A stretch of DNA of 64,000 bases from Chryseobacterium aquifrigidense (GTDB lineage: Bacteria > Bacteroidota > Bacteroidia > Flavobacteriales > Weeksellaceae). The notes beneath the pieces were generated by a model. That model saw only the letters and a list, made by a program, of their open reading frames with translations, searched no databases and had not been told where the DNA came from. Position numbers and translations under genes: made by a program. Shown here piece by piece: positions 6,671-16,414 of the stretch. The number at the start of each line of letters is the position of its first letter. Within the stretch, counting starts at the first letter, position 1. The stretch covers positions 2,586,008 through 2,650,007 of the forward strand of contig NZ_VFPD01000001.1 in the NCBI RefSeq assembly GCF_006716485.1, in the 5' to 3' direction.

Positions 6671-9600
6671 TTAAAAAGAAACATTAAATCCTACGGTCAC
6701 CGACTTAGTGATAGGCTGTGCATAAATATTACCATACGTTTCCGGATCGAAATATCCTTTATATCCGTTGCTGAATACAAACAGGTTACGCCCTTCAACG
6801 CTCAGTCTCAGACTCGAAATCCCCATAGGGTTTGTAAATTCTTTAGGAAGTGTATATCCTAAACGGATGCTGCTGATTCTGATATAGCTAATCTCTTTTG
6901 CCCATACATCCAGTAAACTGTATGCATTGGAACGGTTTCCGGTAAACCATTTATTAGCCATCCATCCATCCGGATTAGCATCCATATCAGGACTTGTAAT
7001 TCCCGGAAGTGAGCCTCCTGCTTCGTAGATATCTCTTGTATAGTTTCTTCCTCTGTCCAGCTCCATACCTCTGTAAGAAGGCGTTCTCATCACCGTCTGC
7101 TTCAGGTTGAATGTTGCAGAGATGGTAAGATCAAAATTACTTACCTTAAAGGTATTGATAATTCCTCCGGTAAATTTCGGATCTCTGTCTCCCACATAGG
7201 TAAACAGGCTTCTCAACTCAGCGTTTGAAAGTTTGGTATCTACAAGCTGTCCCGGTAAGAAATCTGCATATACATCATATAACTTAAAGAATTCTGCTGC
7301 TGAAATCTTCTGATCTCCTTTCCAGAATAATGGATTTCCTTGTTCGTCCATTCCTGCGGTTTTCAACGCAAAAACAGCATTTACAGGCAGTCCTTCTCTT
7401 GATGGAAGCAATGCATTATCACGTGGCTGCTCGCTTAATACTCTACTCTTGTTGTGAGCAAAGTTGATGGTAGTTGTCCACTTAAAATTATCATGATTGA
7501 TGTTTCTGGTAGATATTGCCAGTTCAAAACCTTTGTTTGTCAAGCTTCCCCAGTTCATCATTGTATATTCGAATCCTGTTTCAAGAGGGGTTTCTTTCAT
7601 ACTGATCATATCCGTTCCTTTTCTGCTGTAAACATCAGCAGTAAGGCTTACACGGTTGTTGAACAATCCTAAATCAAGCCCCAGGTTGGTATTGGTTGTT
7701 TTTTCCCATCTCAGTTTATCGTTCGGAGGGCTGATCACATTGATGATCGGTTCTTTTCCACCCGGAAGAATGGTTGCATCGTTATATTCACCGATAAAGA
7801 ATGGCGATGTATTTCTGTCGATATTTCCCTGAAGACCGTAAGATGCTCTCAGTCTAAGGTTGGATACTGCAGAAATATTTTTCATAAAATCTTCCTTCGT
7901 TACCAGCCATGATCCTGAAACTGCCCAGATGGGAAGATATTTATATTTTTTATTTACCCCGAAAAGGTTAGTTCCATCATATCTTACACTTCCGAAGAAG
8001 GTATATTTCTGATCGTAGGTATATGATGCTGTTGCAAACATGGAAGCGTAAGCATTCTCTATAGGAGCTGCTTCACGGTAGGTTTCATATCTTTTGTCCG
8101 CTGCAAAACCTGAATTCGGGAAAACAATTGCAGTCGCTCTTCTGGTCTTCGGATCATATCCGAAAGCTCTTGTAATCGTTGTGTTATCCTCTGTTTTACG
8201 GATTTCCGTACCTGCCATCAAATCAATCTCATGCTTATTGATCTTTGTGCTGTACGCCGCCTGCAATTTCCAGTTGTACTGGAAGAAATCATTATCCCAG
8301 TTTTGTTTTACCGCACCAGCCGGCAGAAAGTAATTGTATTTACCGTCTTTGTAATAGCGGGTATTTTCTTTCATTTTTCTAGTGAAATAGGTATTCTCTG
8401 CTGCAAACTTCTCTGTTTTGTTTGCATCATACTGAATTCCTAACTGAGAGGTAAATCTTAAACTTTTTGAAGCTTTATATTCTAAATCTAAAATTGCCTT
8501 CAAAGAGTTGTTTTTCAGCGAATAGTTGGTATTTTCCCTTTCTTCGAGGAAGTTGAAAGGAATATAACGGTCTTCAAAACCATCCATATCTCTATCATAA
8601 TTGTAGCTTCCATCTGCATTGAAAGGCTTCATGTAAGGATTGGCATTTCTTGAATAATTCACAGGGTTGATTGAGGCATCAGCATCCGTTACAAAAGATT
8701 CTCGCTCACTTTGCGTTCCAAAAATAGAGATTCCTGCATTTAACTTATCGCTTAATTTATAATTGTTTTTTAAAGTCAGGTTATACCGTTTAAAACCCGT
8801 TCCGATAGTTGTTCCTTCTTCATCATAGTATCCCAGAGAGAAATAGTAGTCTGCACGGTCACTTCCTCCGGAAACACTTAATCCGTATTGTTTGTTGATG
8901 GCATTTCTGTACAACAGTTTACCCCAGTCTGTGTTGTTATTTCTTAAACCGTTAATTTGCTGGCGTGTGAATGAATTCAACGCATCAAAACCTCCGTTTC
9001 TGAAAGCATCAAGCTGGTTATTCTGAGTCAGTATTCTCATTACTTCTCCTTTATCTGCGCGGTAAGTAAGATCTGCCCGCTTAGCAAGCATAAGTTCCAG
9101 GTCTACTTTTTCAGAGGCATTTAAAAGATTCAGTTTATCAAAATCAGGGCGTGATGTAACAAAAGTATCTGCTGAAAAATTTAGTTTCAGACTTCCTTTT
9201 TTCCCTTTTTTGGTGGTAATGGAGATCACTCCGTTCGCTGCTCTTGCTCCATAAATAGCTGTTGCTGCGGCATCTTTAAGGATGGTAATATCTTCAATAT
9301 CATTTGGGTTCAGCCCTGCGATAGAGAAGTTCTGAAGCTGATCAATATTGTCTTTATCGGTAAAGTTAGGAACATCATTTCCTTCTAACGGCAGACCGTC
9401 GATTACCCATAGCGGATCCTGCGGCCCGGAAAGGGAAGCTGTACCTCTGATTCTGATCTTCGCCGGACTACCAGGAGCACCGGTTTCAGGAGTTACTGCC
9501 ACACCGGCAATCTGCCCTGCCAGCATCTGGTCTACACTGGCAACACCAGCCTGGCTGATGTTGTCCATTTTTACTGTAGAAACCGCTGAGGTCTGCTTAC

Positions 9601-10000
9601 GTTTTTCAATCTTCTGATATCCGGTGATGATGACTTCCTGGATTTTATTTTTTTCTGAAACTTCAGATGTCAGTCTGATGGTATAATTGGTCTGTCCTTC
9701 ATTCAGCTGAATGACTCTGGATTCATACCCAGGATAACTGACCAATACTGTTTTTGTATCTTCAGGAATTTCCAGGATGAATTTTCCGTCCTTATCGGTT
9801 ACTGTACCCACTGATACACTTTCGATAATTCCTGTTAGTTCTGTTTTTGTAGACACTGACTGCGTCTCAATTTTTATAGATGCACCCGTGATAAAATGAG
9901 AAGTATTGGCATCTTCTATTTTCCCGGTGATGGTTTTCTTTTGTTGGGCCATTGCTATATTAGCGGCCAAAAGAGGTAAAAGTATTAGAGTTTTTTTCAT
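6671..10000 (-). CDS. SusC/RagA-family TonB-linked outer-membrane transporter
   Basis: A 1109-aa TonB-dependent transporter. It has a Sec signal peptide (1 to about 18, ending AMAQ), a CarboxypepD_reg-like domain (about 20-105), a plug domain (about 125-260; GSPAKIRIRGTASLSG, ILKDAAATAIYGARAANGVI) and a 22-strand barrel ending SVTVGFNVSF with terminal Phe. It is larger than the paralogues at 29.3 and 34.3 kb (about 930-950 aa) because the carboxypeptidase-like domain is retained. It lies between the metalloprotease (6-bp gap) and SusD (3-bp gap), forming a protease-SusC-SusD operon. Its job is energy-dependent import of an oligomeric nutrient across the outer membrane. Confidence 0.95.
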   Translation of the reverse strand: MKKTLILLPLLAANIAMAQQKKTITGKIEDANTSHFITGASIKIETQSVSTKTELTGIIESVSVGTVTDKDGKFILEIPEDTKTVLVSYPGYESRVIQLNEGQTNYTIRLTSEVSEKNKIQEVIITGYQKIEKRKQTSAVSTVKMDNISQAGVASVDQMLAGQIAGVAVTPETGAPGSPAKIRIRGTASLSGPQDPLWVIDGLPLEGNDVPNFTDKDNIDQLQNFSIAGLNPNDIEDITILKDAAATAIYGARAANGVISITTKKGKKGSLKLNFSADTFVTSRPDFDKLNLLNASEKVDLELMLAKRADLTYRADKGEVMRILTQNNQLDAFRNGGFDALNSFTRQQINGLRNNNTDWGKLLYRNAINKQYGLSVSGGSDRADYYFSLGYYDEEGTTIGTGFKRYNLTLKNNYKLSDKLNAGISIFGTQSERESFVTDADASINPVNYSRNANPYMKPFNADGSYNYDRDMDGFEDRYIPFNFLEERENTNYSLKNNSLKAILDLEYKASKSLRFTSQLGIQYDANKTEKFAAENTYFTRKMKENTRYYKDGKYNYFLPAGAVKQNWDNDFFQYNWKLQAAYSTKINKHEIDLMAGTEIRKTEDNTTITRAFGYDPKTRRATAIVFPNSGFAADKRYETYREAAPIENAYASMFATASYTYDQKYTFFGSVRYDGTNLFGVNKKYKYLPIWAVSGSWLVTKEDFMKNISAVSNLRLRASYGLQGNIDRNTSPFFIGEYNDATILPGGKEPIINVISPPNDKLRWEKTTNTNLGLDLGLFNNRVSLTADVYSRKGTDMISMKETPLETGFEYTMMNWGSLTNKGFELAISTRNINHDNFKWTTTINFAHNKSRVLSEQPRDNALLPSREGLPVNAVFALKTAGMDEQGNPLFWKGDQKISAAEFFKLYDVYADFLPGQLVDTKLSNAELRSLFTYVGDRDPKFTGGIINTFKVSNFDLTISATFNLKQTVMRTPSYRGMELDRGRNYTRDIYEAGGSLPGITSPDMDANPDGWMANKWFTGNRSNAYSLLDVWAKEISYIRISSIRLGYTLPKEFTNPMGISSLRLSVEGRNLFVFSNGYKGYFDPETYGNIYAQPITKSVTVGFNVSF

Positions 10001-10006
10001 TGCCGT

Positions 10007-12580
10007 TTATTTGTTTAAAGCCTCCTGAATACGAATGATTAAATCTGTGTAATGTGCTCTCGAAGCATCATCACCTCTGTACCTGGTTCTGTTCAGTAAG
10101 TCCAGAACTTTCTGAAGTTCCGCTCTCTTGTAAGTTGTCACTTCAGATACTCTTTTCATGGATGAATAATTGATATTCCTCAAGCCGTGATCATCTTCAT
10201 GGAAATTACAGATGGTTGGGATATTCAGTGTATCATCTACTTTCAATCCTTTTACTGCCGTCTTTTCAAACAACTTGTTCACCGAAACAATAAGAGCATC
10301 CACATAATTTTTCTGAGTCATTTTTTCAAGCATCGTAAGGCTTCCTTTTTTACTGAAAATGGCTGTTCTTACCTGATCAAATAAGTTCTCAACCGTATAG
10401 ATTTCTTCTTTTGATCCTGAAACCTGATGCTTCAGCTCGTTTTCAAGCAACCTCAACAATCTGTCATCCATAAACAAAGAATAGATATTGGCATACTGCA
10501 TTCCTCTTGCCATGGTATACGGTGTCTGCTCGAATGGTCCCATTGGTGAATCTTTTACCGGATACGTTTTTTCTGTAATCGGATTAAAGAATAGCCACTC
10601 CGGAAGGTTGATCGCATTTTTAACAAGGTAATCAACGGCTCTTCTCTGAATTTCTGCAGGAACAGCTTCATAGGCTTTCTTTTTATTTCCAAAAACAGTA
10701 TTGTTCAGATAGATTCCACCTACATTTGCCATTACGTGACCTGTATACAGATCCCACTGCCCGATCACTCCCAGATATAATTTTCCGGCATCTGTGTATT
10801 CTTTACCGTCTTCATACGTCCATTTCAAAAGATTGTTAACCACCACTTTAAGGTTTTTTATTCCGTATTCGCTGGCTTTCATCGCATCATCACCTAAATC
10901 TTCAGACTGCGAACGCGGATCAATGGTTTCCAGGTAGCTCTGCTGCTCACCGTAGAAATACATCGGGTCGTCCTCGTGTTTTTCAATTAATTCTTTCAGC
11001 GCTTTTTTCTCGACAAATTCATCCGGATACCAACGGTACCCCCAGTCTATCACATATTTATCGTAAATACCGATTTTCGGGGTGATTGCTGTTACTCCGT
11101 CTTCCGGCTGAGCGACATAATTGTAACGGGCATAATCCATGATGGAAGGTGCCGTTCCCCCCATTTTGTCCGTAAATTCTTTGGAACGAAGCGACTCTAC
11201 CGGGAAGGCAAAGGATGCCCCCATATTGTGCTTCAATCCGAAAGTGTGTCCCACTTCATGAGATGAAACAAAGCGGATGGCTTCACCCATATGTTCATCA
11301 CTGAATTTATTTCCTCGTGCTTTAGGATCAATAGGCCCTGTCTGAATTCTCATCCAGTCATGAAGAGAAGTCATTACATTGTGCCACCAGATAATATCCG
11401 CTTCAATGATTTCTCCACTTCTCGGGTCTACTACTGATGGTCCCATTGCATTTGACTTTGGCGAAGCGGCGTAAGTAATTACAGAATATCTTACATCATC
11501 AATATCAAAATCTTCATCTTTTTCATCCGGCATTTTCGCAATCACTGCATTTTTGAATCCTGCCTGCTCAAACGCCGCCTGCCAGTCATGTACTCCGGCA
11601 ATGATTTTCGCACGCCATTGTTTTGGTGTTGCCGGGTCGATATAATAAACAATCGGTTTCTTAGGTTCTACCAGCTCACCTCTTAAGTATTTTTCTTTAT
11701 CTTCATCTTTAGGTTCAAGATTCCACTTGGTAATGAAGAATTTTTCATCCATTTTCTGCTGATTGTCATTAAACGACCAGTGTTTTTCGGAGAAAAATCC
11801 TACTCTTGAATCTGCAACTCGCGGTTTCATCGGTATTTCAGAAAGAAGAACCAGATTGGTAGTCACTCCTAATGTTACAGGAAGATCTACTCCACCTTCA
11901 TTGACAGAGGTAGACAATTGTGACTTCACCACAAGGTTCTTAGGAAATGTTTTCACTCCTTCTATATAAGAAAGGCTTGATTTCACAGATCCTCCTAATC
12001 CTACATTGGCCAACACATCATTAAAGCTCTTCTGATTTCCGTCAAAAACTTTGTTCACTTTAATAGCCACCGCTGTAGAGTCGTTATTTTGTGCCTCAAT
12101 ATCAAAAACTTCAATCACAGATTCTGAGAAGTTATCTTTCACAGATTTTGTAATGGCATCATTTTTTGGGGATGACACTTTAGGAACCACAGTTTTTACC
12201 CAGACCTTTTTAGCTACAGGATCGCGGTGAAAAGAGATGACCTTATTTTCATAATTCATTCCTTTGTTTAAACCCGCTTCATTTACCTGCATCGGTACCT
12301 GCGAAAGTTTGTTAACTACCAAAAACTGACGTCCCATTAAACTGTCAGGAATTTCAAAATAAATATCCGTTTTTACCTGAATGGTATTAAAAAGTCCCTT
12401 TTTATAGGTCCCTTTTTTAATCAGGTCTTCAATTTTTTTTGTTTTTTTTGATGAGGATGTTTCTGTCTTATCCGTTTTTTCTTTATTGACCTTTACCGTA
12501 TCCTTATCTTTTTTCTGAGCTACTGCCATTGGTGAGGCCATAGCGAGACCGAGATACAGCGCAAGTCTGTAATTCTTCAT
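10007..12580 (-). CDS. Secreted zinc-dependent metalloprotease (DUF5117/DUF5118 family)
   Basis: About 857 aa from the ATG at 12580, chosen because MKNYRLALYLGLAMASPMAV gives a clean Sec signal peptide; ATGs at 12598 and 12628 also exist. The metzincin-type zinc site HEVGHTFGLKH (HExxHxxGxxH) lies near residue 440, followed by MDYARYNYVAQ with the Met-turn-like methionine. Upstream is the DUF5117-like region and downstream a helical C-terminal part. The mature N terminus is a Lys/Thr-rich linker. It is the first gene of the operon with SusC (6 bp) and SusD, so it probably cuts proteins or peptides outside the cell or in the periplasm before uptake. The promoter at 12630-12637 and direct repeats at 12668-12700 suggest control by the flanking LytS/LytTR pair. 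Confidence 0.9.
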   Translation of the reverse strand: MKNYRLALYLGLAMASPMAVAQKKDKDTVKVNKEKTDKTETSSSKKTKKIEDLIKKGTYKKGLFNTIQVKTDIYFEIPDSLMGRQFLVVNKLSQVPMQVNEAGLNKGMNYENKVISFHRDPVAKKVWVKTVVPKVSSPKNDAITKSVKDNFSESVIEVFDIEAQNNDSTAVAIKVNKVFDGNQKSFNDVLANVGLGGSVKSSLSYIEGVKTFPKNLVVKSQLSTSVNEGGVDLPVTLGVTTNLVLLSEIPMKPRVADSRVGFFSEKHWSFNDNQQKMDEKFFITKWNLEPKDEDKEKYLRGELVEPKKPIVYYIDPATPKQWRAKIIAGVHDWQAAFEQAGFKNAVIAKMPDEKDEDFDIDDVRYSVITYAASPKSNAMGPSVVDPRSGEIIEADIIWWHNVMTSLHDWMRIQTGPIDPKARGNKFSDEHMGEAIRFVSSHEVGHTFGLKHNMGASFAFPVESLRSKEFTDKMGGTAPSIMDYARYNYVAQPEDGVTAITPKIGIYDKYVIDWGYRWYPDEFVEKKALKELIEKHEDDPMYFYGEQQSYLETIDPRSQSEDLGDDAMKASEYGIKNLKVVVNNLLKWTYEDGKEYTDAGKLYLGVIGQWDLYTGHVMANVGGIYLNNTVFGNKKKAYEAVPAEIQRRAVDYLVKNAINLPEWLFFNPITEKTYPVKDSPMGPFEQTPYTMARGMQYANIYSLFMDDRLLRLLENELKHQVSGSKEEIYTVENLFDQVRTAIFSKKGSLTMLEKMTQKNYVDALIVSVNKLFEKTAVKGLKVDDTLNIPTICNFHEDDHGLRNINYSSMKRVSEVTTYKRAELQKVLDLLNRTRYRGDDASRAHYTDLIIRIQEALNK

Positions 12581-12629
12581 TAAAATAGTCCGATTCATTC
12601 CAAATAGTAAATATCTTAGTTTCAGCAAG

Positions 12630-12637
12630 CAAAGCTA
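12630..12637 (-). promoter_or_regulatory. -7 element of the protease-SusCD operon
   Basis: Minus strand TAGCTTTG matches TAnnTTTG exactly. There is no TTG at the -33 position, consistent with a promoter that needs an activator. The inferred leader before the ATG at 12580 is about 45 nt. Confidence 0.65.
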
Positions 12638-12667
12638 TAGGTATCGTGAATCATATATATAATATTA

Positions 12668-12700
12668 GGGAGTGAATGGTGATATTTTGGGAGTGAATGG
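12668..12700 (-). promoter_or_regulatory. Paired 12-bp direct repeats, candidate LytTR operator
   Basis: Two identical copies of GGGAGTGAATGG (12668-12679 and 12689-12700) lie exactly 21 bp apart, two helical turns. This is the geometry known for LytTR regulators (AgrA, ComE), which bind paired direct repeats. The proximal copy ends 30 bp upstream of the -7 element. The sites start 11 bp after the kinase stop codon. The 8-bp core GAGTGAAT recurs once upstream of the kinase (14369-14376). Confidence 0.7.
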
Positions 12701-12710
12701 ATTTTTATTT

Positions 12711-14294
12711 TTACTCCATTAAAGGTAAAAAACATACGAAATATTCACCATCTACAGAAATATGAAGAAGATTATTCTTAAAATACCCATAAACCTGATT
12801 CAAATAATCAATTCCGAACTTCTCTCCCTGCACCGGTTCAGTTTTGGGCTGCCAGGTATTCTTTACCGTGACCCCATCCTCATCAACAATAATGATAATT
12901 TCCAGAGGTTGGTCTATCGTTGCAATATTGTGTTTGGTAGCATTTTCCGTAACAATCTGAAGGGATAAATACGGTATTCTTTTTTCAAGACTTTCCGGAG
13001 CATTAACAATCAGTTCAAACTTCATTTCTTCATCAAACCTGCTTTTCAGCAGTTCCATATATTGCTGAATAAACTTGATTTCCTGCGAAACCGGAACAAT
13101 ATTATCTTTCGGAGGCACGATAAGATACCTGTATATCTTAGAGAGGTTCATGGTAAACTTCTGTGCGTTTTCTTTATTAATCCCGATCAGCATGTAAAGG
13201 GAGTTCAATGAATTGAAAAGAAAGTGCGGATTGATATTATTTTTAAGCTGCTGAAGCTGATTGATCACTTCTGCCTTGTGCATTTTTTCGTTTTCTATCA
13301 GCAATAAATTCTTCTCAGACTGTATTTTCTCTTTCTCCTGATAAGCCAGATTGGTTGCTCTCTGGAATAATATAAAAACCGTTACGATGAGAAAAAGCGC
13401 GGCCAGGAAAATATAAACGGTATAAGCTTTTATCTTGCTGAGGTTTTCATCAATAATAAAGTTTACATGATTCACCACTGTGTAACCATCAAAATTATCG
13501 GTCTTCAAAGGTTTTATGAATCGGGTTACCTCAACTCCAAGATACTCTGAAACGGCTGTTCCTTTAGTATATCCAGCTTCAGTTTTGCTGGTTAACGTGT
13601 CATTAGCTTTAATATCAGTGAAATCAAAAATATTCTTTCCTATATATTTTTTTTCAGGATGCGTGATACAGATTCCTTCTTTAGTAAAGACATAAGCGTA
13701 GGTATTGGAGCTTTTATCAACATTGATAAAATATTGATGAAGATCATCCAGACTTACCGTAGACCCATAGTACAATTTGTTTTTATCGGGTAATACCAAA
13801 GAATCATAGCTTATCCAGTACATGCTGTCTTTTTTAGTAAGCAAAAGGTCTTTGAAATGTCCCGGTCCATTATTTTTAAGAACAATAGAGTTCTCATTAT
13901 TTTGGGTATTGTTGAAAATACCGGATAAAGGATTATTACTATCTGTTTTTCCTGAAGCGGTATTTTCATAATAATACCAGCTATAGGGCAGCAGGTTTCT
14001 TTTTTTATTTAACTCATTGAGAACCGAAGAATAATCCTTATAATTCTTCAGGCCGTCTTTCTGAATCAGGGCACGAAGCAGGTACTGATAATCCTCAATA
14101 TTCCTGAACTCATGTTCTATGGATTCATACTTTCGGAAAAAGGTCTTTTTTGCAAAATCATCGGTATTTTTACGGCTGTCTTCTGTGATCAGAAGACTCA
14201 AAACAGCAAATGCTGCCACTGCGATAAGGCAGGCAGATAAAGCGGTAATGTAAATGGATTTTTTGGATAAAGCGTGCTTAAAATTAATAATCAA
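12711..14294 (-). CDS. LytS/YehU-type sensor histidine kinase
   Basis: A 527-aa membrane kinase. TM1 is at about 15-36, an extracytoplasmic sensor region about 37-280 (Cache-like elements such as YVFTKEGICITHPEKKYIGK), and TM2 at about 285-310. A short coiled coil about 315-345 leads to the His_kinase domain, with phospho-acceptor His in NINPHFLFNSLNSLYM near 350. The ATPase N-box IVTENATKHN is near 450. The catalytic domain ends the protein without a receiver. This is the usual partner type for LytTR regulators, and the only LytTR regulator in the window is at 4498-5259. The sensed signal is probably extracellular peptide or protein product, by context only. A stand-alone gene with its own -7 element at 14339-14346. 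Confidence 0.93.
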   Translation of the reverse strand: MIINFKHALSKKSIYITALSACLIAVAAFAVLSLLITEDSRKNTDDFAKKTFFRKYESIEHEFRNIEDYQYLLRALIQKDGLKNYKDYSSVLNELNKKRNLLPYSWYYYENTASGKTDSNNPLSGIFNNTQNNENSIVLKNNGPGHFKDLLLTKKDSMYWISYDSLVLPDKNKLYYGSTVSLDDLHQYFINVDKSSNTYAYVFTKEGICITHPEKKYIGKNIFDFTDIKANDTLTSKTEAGYTKGTAVSEYLGVEVTRFIKPLKTDNFDGYTVVNHVNFIIDENLSKIKAYTVYIFLAALFLIVTVFILFQRATNLAYQEKEKIQSEKNLLLIENEKMHKAEVINQLQQLKNNINPHFLFNSLNSLYMLIGINKENAQKFTMNLSKIYRYLIVPPKDNIVPVSQEIKFIQQYMELLKSRFDEEMKFELIVNAPESLEKRIPYLSLQIVTENATKHNIATIDQPLEIIIIVDEDGVTVKNTWQPKTEPVQGEKFGIDYLNQVYGYFKNNLLHISVDGEYFVCFLPLME

Positions 14295-14338
14295 ATTCTC
14301 AAAATTGTAGGTTCCTCAACATATAAATTATTCGTTTG

Positions 14339-14346
14339 CAAAGATA
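14339..14346 (-). promoter_or_regulatory. -7 element of the LytS-type kinase gene
   Basis: Minus strand TATCTTTG matches TAnnTTTG; the ATG is 44 bp downstream. No clear TTG at -33. A single GAGTGAAT core (14369-14376) lies 22 bp further upstream and may mark weak autoregulation. Confidence 0.5.
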
Positions 14347-14587
14347 TAACAAAGATTTCAGGACTATAGAGTGAATTAAATTTTGATTTCAATTTTTTAA
14401 AACAGATACAGCATATTGAAAATAAACCACTAGTAAAAGCATTTGAGCCCTTTCATATTTTAAATTAAAAAACGAAAATCCGGATACGCTTAAGTCTTAA
14501 AGTTCGTTAATATCGTCATTCAGACTACCGATTCAGTACGCTATATTTTGAAAATTAATTATCTTCGCCTACAAATCTTATTTGAAA

Positions 14588-15763
14588 ATGAAGAAGATCA
14601 TCTCCGGGATATCTATTTTTTGTGCCATCGCGATTTCTGCTCAGGAAGCCATCCAGTTTCAGGAGCTGCCATTCAAGGATATTATTGCAAAAGCCAAAAA
14701 AGAAAAGAAATTGGTTTTTATTGATGCCTATGCATCCTGGTGTGGTCCATGCAAAATGATGGAAAAAAATGTTTTCACTCAGAAAGCGGTAAGTGATTAT
14801 TATAACACCAACTTCATTAATGCAAGATTTGATATGGAAAAAGGAGAAGGAAGAGACATCGCTTCGAAATTCGGAGTACGTTCCTATCCTACTTATCTTT
14901 TCCTGAACGGTGAAGGAGAACTGGTTTCCCGAAATACCGGATATATGGAAGAAAGCCTGTTTGTGGCAATGGCTCAGGACATCAATTCACCCGGAAATAA
15001 AAAAGGATCTCTTAAAGACCGCTTTATCGGTGGTGAAAAAGACCCGGAATTCCTGATTAACATCATGAAGCTTAATGCCAACTCAGATTATGAATTTGCC
15101 AAAAAAGCCTCAGAAAGATACTTCCAGAACAAAAAGAAAACCGAAGAACTGACAAAAGATGAAATCGGATTTCTTCTTTACTTCGTAAAATCATCGGAAG
15201 ATATCAACTATTCTGTTTTTGCATCCAGAAAAGCAGAGATTATTAAATTCCTTCCTGAAGAAACTTACAATGAATTTGATGCCCAGCTGAAATTGGGGAA
15301 AATAGTAGAACAGTCTATTGATGATAAAAATAAAAAAATCAGTGACGATCACTTCATGAAAGCGGCTGAACCGTTGGTAGGAAAAGAAGCGGCTGTTAAA
15401 AAGCTGAATCAGACTAAGCTCAGTTATTATGAACAGAACAGTAATTTTCCTGAATACGAAAAAGCAGCTTTAGACTATTATAAAAATTCTGATGCTTTTG
15501 ATCCGAATGAACTCCTGAGAGCTGCATGGATATTTGCAGATCATGTGAAAACCCCATCTTCATTAAAGAAGGCTACGGAATGGGCAGAAAAATCTGTCAT
15601 GAGAAGCGAAACTTCAGAAAACACATATATTCTTGCCAAACTTTATCATCTTACGGGAAATAAGGAAATGGCAAAAAACTATGCTGAAATGGCAAGAAAT
15701 ATGGCCGTTCAGGGTAATAAGGATTCTCAACTGGCAGATGAACTATTAAAGCAAATAAAATAA
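14588..15763 (+). CDS. Periplasmic thioredoxin-like protein
   Basis: 391 aa. A Sec signal peptide (about 1-19, ending ISAQ) is followed by a thioredoxin fold with the redox motif WCGPC (Cys52 and Cys55) and the cis-Pro stretch VRSYPTYLFLNGEGE. The C-terminal two thirds are helical, with a TPR-like tail (TEWAEKSVMRSETSENTYIL). I start at ATG 14588; a TTG two codons earlier is also in frame. It likely reduces disulfides or acts as a chaperone-like oxidoreductase in the periplasm. It is followed after 14 bp by the DUF3575 gene and then a small membrane protein gene, forming a likely three-gene operon. Confidence 0.9.
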   Translation: MKKIISGISIFCAIAISAQEAIQFQELPFKDIIAKAKKEKKLVFIDAYASWCGPCKMMEKNVFTQKAVSDYYNTNFINARFDMEKGEGRDIASKFGVRSYPTYLFLNGEGELVSRNTGYMEESLFVAMAQDINSPGNKKGSLKDRFIGGEKDPEFLINIMKLNANSDYEFAKKASERYFQNKKKTEELTKDEIGFLLYFVKSSEDINYSVFASRKAEIIKFLPEETYNEFDAQLKLGKIVEQSIDDKNKKISDDHFMKAAEPLVGKEAAVKKLNQTKLSYYEQNSNFPEYEKAALDYYKNSDAFDPNELLRAAWIFADHVKTPSSLKKATEWAEKSVMRSETSENTYILAKLYHLTGNKEMAKNYAEMARNMAVQGNKDSQLADELLKQIK

Positions 15764-15777
15764 ACATTATAAACCGG

Positions 15778-16410
15778 ATGAATTATAAATTATTAGCAGC
15801 AGGCATTTTAGCTTTCCTGTCCACAACTATGTTGAGCGCTCAGGAACAGGAACAAGGAGGACAGGATAAAAGTTTATACATAAAAGGGAACGCTTTATTT
15901 GCTCCGATAGGAATTTTAAACTTAGGAATAGAAAAACAGATTAGTCCAAAATATACCCTTCACGGAGATGTTTTCATTTCACCATGGAAATCTTTCGCAG
16001 GACATGAATTACAGTTTTATTCTGTATCCGCAGAAGGAAGATACTATTTTAATGAAACTTTCAAACACTGGTATATAGGAGCCAACATTAGTTTTGCGGC
16101 CTACAATGCTTCAAAATGGAATTACTGGAATGATAATAGTTTTGAAAACTGGAATGGGGAAATCCTTACCAACTCTAATCTGTATCAAAGAGGGTTTTCT
16201 TTTATGCTGGGGGTAACAGCAGGGTATCAGTTCCAGCTATCCGAACGATGGAATCTTGATCTGTATGCTACTGTAGGAACATCACAGGGGTTTTACAAAG
16301 GATATGACCGTACTACCGGAAGACGCTATGATTCCGCACAAGAATTTAACAAAAGTGGCGAAATCATTCCGTACAGAGGAGGAATAATGATCTCTTACAA
16401 GCTAAAATAA
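15778..16410 (+). CDS. DUF3575 outer-membrane beta-barrel protein
   Basis: 210 aa with a Sec signal peptide (about 1-21, LSAQ), then amphipathic strands rich in Tyr, Trp and Gly: LNLGIEKQISPKYTLHGDVF, EGRYYFN, HWYIGANISFAAY, GVTAGYQFQLSERWNLDLYA, and a terminal strand ending SYKLK. This is the DUF3575 family pattern, a small outer-membrane barrel of unknown function common in Bacteroidota. It lies 14 bp after the thioredoxin-like gene and 4 bp before the next small gene. An assembly link with the thioredoxin-like protein is possible but unproven. Confidence 0.82.
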   Translation: MNYKLLAAGILAFLSTTMLSAQEQEQGGQDKSLYIKGNALFAPIGILNLGIEKQISPKYTLHGDVFISPWKSFAGHELQFYSVSAEGRYYFNETFKHWYIGANISFAAYNASKWNYWNDNSFENWNGEILTNSNLYQRGFSFMLGVTAGYQFQLSERWNLDLYATVGTSQGFYKGYDRTTGRRYDSAQEFNKSGEIIPYRGGIMISYKLK

Positions 16411-16414
16411 GACA

